A DNA stretch of 64,000 bases from CALMBW01 sp963779645. GTDB taxonomy: Bacteria; Actinomycetota; CADDZG01; WHSQ01. The translations under genes were made by a program, and so were the position numbers. Of this stretch, positions 56,380-62,649 are shown piece by piece. Every line of letters starts with the position of its first letter. The stretch's first letter is position 1. The stretch is taken from NCBI GenBank assembly GCA_963779645.1, contig CAVZYX010000005.1, positions 1-64,000 on the forward strand, given 5' to 3'. The notes under the pieces were generated by a model. The model made no database searches, was not told the DNA's origin, and was given only the letters and a program-made list of their open reading frames with translations.

Positions 56380-56407
56380 AAAGGGCGGGTCTTCGGACCC
56401 GCCCTTT
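56380..56407. terminator. Bidirectional intrinsic terminator
   Basis: AAAGGGCGGGTC, tetraloop TTCG, GACCCGCCCTTT and a following T: strong stem with UUCG loop between two convergent genes. Confidence 0.85.
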
Positions 56408-57334
56408 TCAGTTAAGGGCCGGGAGCTCCGGCCTGAAGTCGAGAGCGACTGAGGGTTCGTTGCCGACTATCTCTTCGTCCGGCCACGTGGCTGTGGCGAC
56501 GTGTCGCTCGCCATCGAGGACGAGCTCGACCTTGTAGGTGAACGGCCCTTTCCCCAGGTTTGCGGCAGCGAGGCCTTCATCATCGGGTCCATCCCAGTAG
56601 ACGGTGCCCTCCGGCCAGCACCTGCCCTTGGCTTGGGTCGCATCGAACGAGAGGGACTCACCGTCAGCTGCTTGGACGGTGATCGTCGCAGAGGCGTCAC
56701 TAGGTGTGCGCGCGAGATTTGTGACCTCGAGTTCGACGCCGTAGCTATCGACTGCACCATCATGGTCGGCGAGTACCGCGAGTCGCGCCTTGGGCGTAGG
56801 TAGTGGACCGTCGCTCGGCGTTGTCCACAGGAACGAAACGAATAGGTCACCATCCCCTCGCCCGAAGAGAGTCACCTCGTAATCGTCCGCATAACCAGCC
56901 GGTCGCAGCACGAAGGATCCATCTTCGGAGGCTTCTAGGGGCGCCTCGATGTACCGGCCGCACTTATCCCCCGCCGGTTGGAAAGTCGCGGTGAACGTCC
57001 AGTCTGAAAGTGGATACTCGACGAACACCTCGTCGGGGCTGCCGACGTCGACCAGGTTCTTGGGTGGCGCACCGTCGGCACAGCCGTTGAGATAGCAATA
57101 GGTCCACGGTTGTAGCTCGGCCGATTCCTCGAAATAACGCAAGGTCACTGGTGGAGGTGAGGTCAACTCGCCCTGCTCCCGCGGCTCCTCAGATTCTGTG
57201 TCGATGGGTGTTTCTTCCGGCGGCGGACTCGAAGCACCTTGAGCGTCGATCGGTTCCTCACCGCATGCCCCAAACAGAAGTAAGCCGGCGAGCGCCAGCA
57301 AAGCCCATTTCGAACGCGCAGTACGCAGGATCAT
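56408..57334 (-). CDS. Putative lipoprotein of unknown function
   Basis: 308 residues from ATG 57,334. Lipobox LLFGACGEEPIDAQ after a hydrophobic helix. A Pro/Glu-rich linker (SSPPPEETPIDTESEEPREQ) then beta-rich domains with cysteine pair YCYLNGC and DKCGRY. The second half (VELEVTNLARTPSDASATIT) resembles an Ig-like or DUF4352-type sandwich. No enzyme motif. Surface-attached. Confidence 0.65.
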   Translation of the reverse strand: MILRTARSKWALLALAGLLLFGACGEEPIDAQGASSPPPEETPIDTESEEPREQGELTSPPPVTLRYFEESAELQPWTYCYLNGCADGAPPKNLVDVGSPDEVFVEYPLSDWTFTATFQPAGDKCGRYIEAPLEASEDGSFVLRPAGYADDYEVTLFGRGDGDLFVSFLWTTPSDGPLPTPKARLAVLADHDGAVDSYGVELEVTNLARTPSDASATITVQAADGESLSFDATQAKGRCWPEGTVYWDGPDDEGLAAANLGKGPFTYKVELVLDGERHVATATWPDEEIVGNEPSVALDFRPELPALN

Positions 57335-57390
57335 GACATTTGGACGCCATCGATGGGGGTGAAAGTTCCCACTTCAGGTTGGGGTTCAGT

Positions 57391-57451
57391 GGGATGCCGG
57401 AGGCATCCCAACCAGAGAAATGGGATTCATGGTTTTTGGAATCCCATTTCT
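57391..57451. repeat. Two adjacent perfect hairpins bordering the tmRNA-like array
   Basis: GGGATGCC/GGCATCCC (57,391-57,398 and 57,402-57,409) and AGAAATGGGATTC/GAATCCCATTTCT (57,416-57,428 and 57,439-57,451). The second touches the first copy of the 61-bp array. They could be terminators of an earlier element or recombinase arms; no T-run favours a terminator. Confidence 0.55.
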
Positions 57452-57690
57452 GGTGGAGCTGCCGGGAATCGAACCCCGAAGTTGGTGGCGCAGCCCTCGA
57501 TCCCTCCATCTTGGTGGAGCTGCCGGGAATCGAACCCCGAAGTTGGTGGCGCAGCCCTCGATCCCTCCATCTTGGTGGAGCTGCCGGGAATCGAACCCCC
57601 AAGTTGGTGGCGCAGCCCTCGATCCCTCCATCTTGGTGGAGCTGCCGGGAATCGAACCCCGAAGTTGGTGGCGCAGCCCTCGATCCTTGG
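57451..57690. repeat. Tandem 61-bp array derived from the 3' end of tmRNA
   Basis: Four copies start at 57,451, 57,512, 57,573 and 57,634 with a period of exactly 61, and a fifth partial begins at 57,688. On the minus strand each reads GGAGGGATCGAGGG, a 16-base insert CTGCGCCACCAACTTC, then GGGGTTCGATTCCCGG and CAGCTCCACCA. The GGAGGGATCGAGGG and GGGTTCGATTCCCGGCAGCTCC parts equal the P2 3' strand, T-arm and acceptor 3' strand of the real tmRNA at 60,826-61,184. The copies carry a full CCA and a one-base change in copy 3. Apparent ORFs here are antisense artefacts. Confidence 0.85.
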
Positions 57691-57717
57691 TGGAGCTGAT
57701 TGATCGGTGCGCGAACC
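57690..57717. repeat. 28-bp direct repeat, left copy
   Basis: Begins GTGGAGCTGATTG and ends GGTGCGCGAACC. Its partner is at 58,485-58,512 (26 of 28 bases equal). GTGGAGCTG is the tmRNA acceptor-stem motif. The pair brackets vapBC. Confidence 0.8.
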
Positions 57718-57753
57718 CCTTCCCTCCGATCATTTGCGATCTCGCTGGTTGAC

Positions 57754-57787
57754 CATGTGCGGCACATGTGACATGCTACCCACATGT
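57754..57787 (+). promoter_or_regulatory. Operator-like palindrome at the vapB start
   Basis: CATGTGCGGCACATG (57,754-57,768) is a perfect palindrome. ACATG recurs at 57,771 and ACATGT overlaps the ATG at 57,784. Ribbon-helix-helix antitoxins bind such repeats and repress their own operon, so autoregulation is likely. Confidence 0.65.
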
Positions 57788-58023
57788 CAAAGATGATTCA
57801 GGTGCGAAACGTTCCCGATCGTCTGCATCGAGAACTCACGCGGCGCGCACGTGCCCGGGGCCAGAACCTGACCGACTACGTGCAGCAGATCCTTGAGAGA
57901 GAAGTCGCCCGTCCGCCCGCCCTTGAAGTTTTCGAGCGGATCGCAAGGAGGGGGCGAGTGCATCTTGGTGGTCCCGCGGCCGATCTCATCAAACAGGAGC
58001 GAGCGTCCAGGGAGGCCTCCTGA
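57784..58023 (+). CDS. vapB: VapB/FitA-type antitoxin (ribbon-helix-helix)
   Basis: 79 residues. N-terminal KMIQVRNVPDRLHRELTRRA is the FitA-like Arc/MetJ DNA-binding motif; the second helix LTDYVQQILEREV follows. C-terminal residues (EVFERIARRGRVHLGG) should wrap the toxin. ATG 57,784. Its TGA overlaps the toxin start. Binds the palindrome at its own start. Confidence 0.85.
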   Translation: MSKMIQVRNVPDRLHRELTRRARARGQNLTDYVQQILEREVARPPALEVFERIARRGRVHLGGPAADLIKQERASREAS

Positions 58024-58424
58024 GGATCGTCGTCGCCGACGCATCCGCTCTTGTGGAATACCTGCTTCGCACAGAGCACTCCGAGTGGATCGGAGCCGCA
58101 ATCGGCAACGCCAACCACGATCTGCACGTCCCCGCGCTATGCGATGTCGAGGTCGCCGCCGCTCTTCGCCGAGCCATCCTTCTGGGTGCTCTCGATGAAC
58201 CGAGGGCCGAAGAGGCAGTGGAGGATTACCTCGACCTACCCATCACGCGCCATGGGCACCAATCACTCGTCGTTCGGATGCTGGAACTGCGCAACAACTT
58301 CTCCGCGTACGACGCGACCTATGTCGCCCTCGCGGAGCTTCTCGGAGGTGACATCCTGACGGGAGATGGTCCTCTCGCCAGCTCGGTGCGCACTCATACA
58401 GACATCCCTTTAGTCGCCGAATAG
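58020..58424 (+). CDS. vapC: VapC-type PIN-domain toxin
   Basis: 134 residues. Start is CTG 58,020, overlapping the antitoxin stop (CTGA); the first ATG (58,053) would drop the catalytic Asp, so a non-ATG start is likely. Acidic site: VVADASALVEYLL, ALCDVEVAAALRR, FSAYDATYVALAE and LLGGDILTGDGPL. RNase that cleaves tRNA or rRNA in other VapC systems; target here unknown. Module is flanked by 28-bp direct repeats. Confidence 0.85.
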   Translation: MRIVVADASALVEYLLRTEHSEWIGAAIGNANHDLHVPALCDVEVAAALRRAILLGALDEPRAEEAVEDYLDLPITRHGHQSLVVRMLELRNNFSAYDATYVALAELLGGDILTGDGPLASSVRTHTDIPLVAE

Positions 58425-58484
58425 ACGCTGCCCGGTTCGCGCACCGAGAAATTAGGGAGCGCGTCTGCCCAGGTCAGGCACTGA

Positions 58485-58512
58485 GTGGAGCTGATTAACC
58501 GGTGCGCGAACC
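58485..58512. repeat. 28-bp direct repeat, right copy
   Basis: GTGGAGCTGATTA then ACCGGTGCGCGAACC; partner of 57,690-57,717, two mismatches. It lies 60 bases after the vapC stop. The region to 58,626 holds no gene. Confidence 0.8.
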
Positions 58513-58626
58513 GCGCCGGGGTAATCACTCCTGAGTGCTTGTTACTGCTTCAGCGCGCCTCGGACTGGAAAATCCGGCGCCTCGCCACTAAGGAGGGGCA
58601 GGCCTTGGCGTAGTGCCTACTTCCCC

Positions 58627-60468
58627 TCAGTCGTCGTCGTGCCCCCGGCTAGTTTTGTTATGAGCCTGGTGGTTGCCGTGGTCGAGGGAACCTTCCGCCG
58701 AGTAGATGAGAGATCCTCCAGCGGAGCTGATCTCGATCCTGATGTAGTCGGAGGTCCCCCGCTCGCCCGCATCCGAAGCGGTGAACGAAACGAGTGCTCC
58801 TGACACTTTGTCGAACGTGCCGGTGCCCTCCCCGTAAAGCGTGTCGAAGGTCTCGTGCGACTTCGGCTTCTTCTTCGGGGTGATACCGGGATCGTCGCCG
58901 CAGAACAGGTAGCTGAGGCTGCTCAGCTCGAAGCGGTGTTTGCCGGTCCCGTCGCGCCACTCGACCTTCAACTGCTGCTTCTTGGTGGAACTCGGGTCGC
59001 AGCGGATGTCGAGCTGGTGCTGGTGCCGTGCAGAGCCGTCCAGCTTCCCATTGCCGGTCATCCGGCCGGTGCCGTCGGACGCCTCGCAGGCATCGCCGAT
59101 CCCGTCGTTGTCGGTATCTCTCTGGTTCGGATTTGCCAGCGAGCAGTTGTCCGAGTTATCGCCGGTGCCGTCATCATCTGTGTCGGCCGACTCGTCGGGG
59201 TTGTTCGGGAAGGCGTCGTCGTCGTTGGTGATGCCGTCGCCGTCGAGGTCACCTGCGGGGCCGTCGTTGTCGTTGGCGTCGTCTCCGTTGGTGATGCCGT
59301 CGCCGTCGAGGTCACCTGCGGGGCCGTCGTTGTCGTTGGCGTCGTCGCCGTTGGTGATGCCGTCGCCGTCGAGGTCACCGGTGGGGCCGTCGTTGTCGTT
59401 GGCGTCGTCGCCGTTGGTGATGCCGTCGCCGTCGAGGTCACCGGTGGGGCCGTCGTTGTCGTCGGCGTCGTCTGCGTTGCTGATGCCGTCGCCGTCGAGG
59501 TCACCGGTGGGGCCGTCGTTGTCGTTGGGGTCGTCTTCGTCCGGGATTCCGTCACCGTCGGAGTCTGTGACCGCCGCGGAGTAGGTGATCGAGACGCTCC
59601 CGTGTCCGGCCTTGACGCCAGTTTGGAAGACGACGCTCGCGGGACCGAAACCGCTGCCCCCGCCGCCGCCCCCCGCTTGACAGTAACCACTACCACCACC
59701 ACCACCACCGAAGTAGCCGCCGCCTCCGCCGCCGCCGCCGACCCCAAACCCCGGATGGGATCCTCCGGGCCCTCCGGTGCCCGAGGATCCGGTCCCTCCT
59801 GCGTCGCCCCCCGAGCCGTCGTCGGCGCCGCCGGCGCCGCCCGCGGTCTGCGTGCCGCCGCCGCCGCCGGCCCCCAAGTCAGTTTCGAAGCAGAGATCCA
59901 CTCCTCCACCGCCGGCGGTTCCCGTCGAGCCGCCGCCGCCGCCGCCGCGGCCGCGGCTGCCGTCGTCGAAGTAGCCGCTGCCGCCCCCGCCCCCTGCGAC
60001 GATGAGCCGGCCGCCCGCCCGGCGGACGTCAGAGGCTCCCCCTCCGCCGGCTCCGTGGTAGTCCAGCGAGCTCATCGAGCCCCCCGCGGCGCCACCGTTG
60101 AAGCCGCCAGCTCCGGGGGAAACGTTGCTGGAGTCGCCGCCGGCCCCGCCGACGTTGACCTCGAGCGTCTCGCCCGGCGTAACCGGGATCGTCGCGGTGG
60201 CCCTCCCTCCGAGCCCGCCGGCGTCGCCGCCGAGTCCGGTTCCCCCTTGGGCTCCGAACACATCGATCGTTGCCTCCGTCATGCCGGCCGGCACCACCGA
60301 GAAGTAGGTCCCGGGGGTGTCGAATGTGACCGGTGCAGCCGAGGCGGGCGATGCGGGCATCAGGGCGCCCACCACCGCGATCGCCACGGTGAGGGCAATG
60401 CTGAGTTTGCGAGATTGCTGGCGGCGCGGGATGGTCCGCTGCTGGAGGCAAGGATCGATGATCGACAT
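58627..60468 (-). CDS. Large exported glycine-rich/thrombospondin-3-like repeat protein
   Basis: 613 residues from ATG 60,468. Signal peptide LSIALTVAIAVVGALMPASP. Residues about 45-290 are a Gly-rich domain (TATIPVTPGETLEVNVGGAG) with long poly-Gly runs, like glycine-rich cell-surface proteins. Residues about 300-455 hold calcium repeats DxDGDGIxNxDDxxDNDGP, at least six, followed by a TSP3 end DNCSLANPNQRDTDNDGIGD. The last 140 residues are a beta-rich domain with two cysteines (IRCDPSS, YLFCGDD) resembling post-COAP domains (DAGERGTSDYIRIEI). Probably surface or matrix protein. It lies inside the candidate ssrA-linked segment. Confidence 0.7.
   Translation of the reverse strand: MSIIDPCLQQRTIPRRQQSRKLSIALTVAIAVVGALMPASPASAAPVTFDTPGTYFSVVPAGMTEATIDVFGAQGGTGLGGDAGGLGGRATATIPVTPGETLEVNVGGAGGDSSNVSPGAGGFNGGAAGGSMSSLDYHGAGGGGASDVRRAGGRLIVAGGGGGSGYFDDGSRGRGGGGGGSTGTAGGGGVDLCFETDLGAGGGGGTQTAGGAGGADDGSGGDAGGTGSSGTGGPGGSHPGFGVGGGGGGGGYFGGGGGGSGYCQAGGGGGGSGFGPASVVFQTGVKAGHGSVSITYSAAVTDSDGDGIPDEDDPNDNDGPTGDLDGDGISNADDADDNDGPTGDLDGDGITNGDDANDNDGPTGDLDGDGITNGDDANDNDGPAGDLDGDGITNGDDANDNDGPAGDLDGDGITNDDDAFPNNPDESADTDDDGTGDNSDNCSLANPNQRDTDNDGIGDACEASDGTGRMTGNGKLDGSARHQHQLDIRCDPSSTKKQQLKVEWRDGTGKHRFELSSLSYLFCGDDPGITPKKKPKSHETFDTLYGEGTGTFDKVSGALVSFTASDAGERGTSDYIRIEISSAGGSLIYSAEGSLDHGNHQAHNKTSRGHDDD
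59226..59540. repeat. 63-bp tandem coding repeats (calcium-loop repeats)
   Basis: Five nearly identical 63-base units encode DLDGDGITNGDDANDNDGPTG. Neighbouring units differ at only a few bases, indicating recent duplication by slippage or recombination; copy number may vary between strains or be mis-assembled. Confidence 0.8.
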
Positions 60469-60605
60469 CAGGGCGACACCCCTCAGACGAGAGCTGAAAG
60501 AGTGTTGCCCAAGCTGCTGCTCAACCAGCGGTCGCCCACTAGATTGTGGGGCGGTTCATCCCCCATGGGACCCTCTCAGGCTACGCCCGAGAACAGTAAG
60601 AAGAT

Positions 60606-60887
60606 ATGGGGAAGGGCAACTTCCGCGCCGTAGGGCCCCCGGACGGGGTCACCCTGAGAGTCGGGGAAGATCACAAACCCCTCGACGTCGCCCCTTACAG
60701 CGGCACCGCTCAACAGAGGAAGGCGCTGATCCGTAAGCTCGTGAAGGAGCTGCGGGTGATGGGCCGGGATGAGATCGTCCCGACCTACAGAGTCCCGGCA
60801 CTGGTTCGCGCACCAGGAGATCAAGTGGAGCTGCCGGGAATCGAACCCGGGTCCCTCGATCCCTCCATAGGTCTTCTACGAGCGTAG
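60606..60887 (+). pseudogene. C-terminal remnant of a large serine recombinase running into the tmRNA
   Basis: 93 codons from ATG 60,606. TAQQRKALIRKLVKELRVMG and RDEIVPTYRVPALVRAP resemble the C-terminal tail of actinobacterial large serine recombinases (QRKALLRALVAEIRV..R..I.PTFRVP, from memory). After RAPGDQ the frame crosses into the tmRNA 3' end, giving VELPGIEPGS. A stop lies directly upstream in frame, so the catalytic and DNA-binding domains are gone. Interpreted as a leftover integrase at an ssrA attachment site; the short sequence keeps this uncertain. Confidence 0.4.
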
Positions 60888-61184
60888 TTCGTGGTTAGTT
60901 TTCGGCTCCGGCCGGCCCACGAACAGCACTGGCCGGTGCCTAGCCCGACTGAAATGTTCCCTTCGTTGCGTCGGACGTGCTTCGAAGGGTTAGTCCGCTA
61001 AGCGACGCCGGACCCCAAGATCGCGGACGCATCTTGGGCCGACGGCCATCATTTAGGTGATGGCGACCGTGCGATTAAGCAGCGGCAGTTAATTGGTTTC
61101 CCAGAGGATTAACGAGGTCACACCGGGAGTCCTCGGCTCGCTTCTCCTACTTCGGTCGATCAAGGTCGAAGCCAGTTCAGCCCC
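60826..61184 (-). ncRNA. ssrA: Transfer-messenger RNA
   Basis: About 359 nt. 5' end GGGGCTGAACTGGCTTCGAC matches actinobacterial tmRNA starts and GGGGCTG pairs with the 3' CAGCTCC. T-arm GGGTTCGATTCCC, discriminator A at 60,826, CCA not encoded. CTTGATC near the 5' end pairs with GATCGAG in the 3' part (P2). Several internal hairpins follow. The tag reading frame is ambiguous: one ends NQLTAAA at TAA 61,077-61,075, the other ends TVAIT at TAA 61,055-61,053, in the loop of a hairpin (61,045-61,064). Rescues stalled ribosomes with SmpB, encoded at 62,176. Confidence 0.9.
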
Positions 61185-61314
61185 TCGATCGGACCTATTT
61201 TCAATGTCCGTATCTCAGTGTAACGAGGCCCTGCATTCTCTCATTCCGGGGTTTCAGAAGCACCGCGTAGCGGAATAGCTACACGAAGAAGATCGATCGA
61301 AAAGGGGGAACCTG

Positions 61315-61389
61315 ATGAACGGATTGGTATGGATCTTGTTGGTGGTGCTGCTTGTGCTTGCGATCATCTATTTCGCTAAGCGCGTCTGA
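61315..61389 (+). CDS. 24-residue single-helix membrane microprotein
   Basis: ATG 61,315 after AAAAGGGGGA (61,300-61,309). Reads MNGLVWILLVVLLVLAIIYF plus four residues (AKRV): one hydrophobic helix with a basic C-terminus. The strong ribosome site, lack of rare features and ideal helix length make translation plausible. Antisense to the neighbours and just upstream of tmRNA. Role unknown. Confidence 0.5.
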   Translation: MNGLVWILLVVLLVLAIIYFAKRV

Positions 61390-61405
61390 GGTAGCGGTAA
61401 AACGC

Positions 61406-62041
61406 CTAACGCTTCGCTTTTTCGGCGAAGGCGCGGCCCAGGAAACGGTTGACCGCATCGAGCGTGGCTCTTGCGATCGCGTCGTGTTCGGTCGTTCGCA
61501 CGAGGGCCGAGCCGACCAAGCGGTCGCTCTCCCTCAGTAGGAACACAACGGCGATCCGTCGATCACCGTGACGCATGATGTCTACCGCTTCGACGTCGAC
61601 CGCGAAATCGAGGAGATCCTCTAGGCCAGAGATCACTGCCCCTGCGATGGAGCGATACTCGAACAGCTCACCTATCGGAGCTTCCTTCTCGCCAACGAGA
61701 ACGTCGCCCGGTACTTCGAGAGTGACTCGAGCTTTGAACATCCGTCCGACGCGTTCGGTCATCAAAGATCCAAGGCGGCGGCGGCTGGGCCGGAGAAAGG
61801 GCACGACCCCTGCGTTCAGGATGCTGATCTTCTCCATAGAGACCTCGGCACCTAGGTGGTCCCTAGCCAGGTTGTGCACCTCTTGAACCGTCGCAGCAGG
61901 GTCGCGCTCGGGTAGCACCAACACCCTTACGGCATTGATACCTAAGTGGTCGGCCTCCACGCGTGCCGTGCGGACGCCAGCTAGAGCAACGGTGAGTCGC
62001 TCGAGTTCGAGTCCGACCCGAACGGGGTCAATTAGAGACAT
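61406..62041 (-). CDS. Conserved-looking protein of unknown function between ssrA and smpB
   Basis: 211 residues. Opening DPVRVGLELERLTVALAGVR. Mixed alpha/beta with two similar-looking segments (GINAVRVLVLPERDPAATVQ and RHGDRRIAVVFLLRESDRLV) that may be a duplicated domain, and a middle KARVTLEVPGDVLVGEKEAP. No membrane segment, no catalytic motif. Not a family I can name. Same strand and between smpB and the tmRNA gene, so co-expression with trans-translation parts is possible. Confidence 0.55.
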   Translation of the reverse strand: MSLIDPVRVGLELERLTVALAGVRTARVEADHLGINAVRVLVLPERDPAATVQEVHNLARDHLGAEVSMEKISILNAGVVPFLRPSRRRLGSLMTERVGRMFKARVTLEVPGDVLVGEKEAPIGELFEYRSIAGAVISGLEDLLDFAVDVEAVDIMRHGDRRIAVVFLLRESDRLVGSALVRTTEHDAIARATLDAVNRFLGRAFAEKAKR

Positions 62042-62175
62042 CCTTGATTAGCCCGCCAATCACTTTCTAGGGAACAAGATTCCGAACCGGTGGGCGATTC
62101 CCCTTTTTCTGCCAACCCGTAGGGCGAAAGTAGGACGAATCGACCAACCAAACCCCGACTATAGACCCAGGAAGG

Positions 62176-62649
62176 TCACCGTCGTCTGCCAAGTTGCTGT
62201 CTCATCCGTCTTTCGTCAGAACGTTCGGCGATATCGCGCCTCCGATCGTGGAGTTTGCGACCCTTACCCACTGCGAGTTCCACTTTCACAAGCCCGCTCT
62301 TGAAATAGACCTTCAAGGGGACCAGGGTTCGCCCTTCCTGCTCGACCTTGGCCTTCAGGCGTTCTATCTCCTGGGCGTGCAGGAGCAGCTTCCGAGCCCG
62401 CATGGGATCGTGGTTGGCCCTATTTCCGTGGGAGTAGGGCGCTACATGGCACTGGTACAGCCACGCCTCTTCCCCATCGACCTTTGCATAGGCATCGGCG
62501 AGGTTTACCTTGCCTTCCCGGCAGGATTTGACCTCTGTTCCCACCAGCACGATGCCGGCCTCGAAGGTCTCTTCGATCTCGTATTCGTGTCTCGCTCGCC
62601 GGTTCTGAGCGATGAGTTTGGTCCCGGGTTTTTCCTTTGGCTGGGCCAC
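62176..62649 (-). CDS. smpB: SsrA-binding protein SmpB
   Basis: 157 residues from GTG 62,649, which shares one base with the ctpA stop. Conserved IAQNRRARHEYEIEETFEAG, VGTEVKSCREGKVNLADAYA, YSHGNRANHDPMRARKLLLH and a basic tail KLHDRRRDIAERS. Binds the tRNA-like part of tmRNA and delivers it to stalled ribosomes. Downstream in the same direction lie an unknown gene and ssrA. Confidence 0.94.
   Translation of the reverse strand: MAQPKEKPGTKLIAQNRRARHEYEIEETFEAGIVLVGTEVKSCREGKVNLADAYAKVDGEEAWLYQCHVAPYSHGNRANHDPMRARKLLLHAQEIERLKAKVEQEGRTLVPLKVYFKSGLVKVELAVGKGRKLHDRRRDIAERSDERRMRQQLGRRR

Noticed and set aside
57451..57690. CRISPR array
   Set aside because: Units are 61 bp head-to-tail with no unique spacers and the unit is explained by tmRNA sequence; no cas genes nearby.
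57340..57752. Overlapping ORFs with VELPGIEPRSWW, GGAAGNRTPKL and WSCRESNPEVGG repeats
   Set aside because: They are translations antisense to tRNA/tmRNA-like sequence, a well-known source of spurious proteins; period and identity come from the DNA array.
58855..60633. 592-residue plus-strand ORF
   Set aside because: Antisense to the repeat protein; its Val/Gly repeats mirror the coding repeats of the minus strand.
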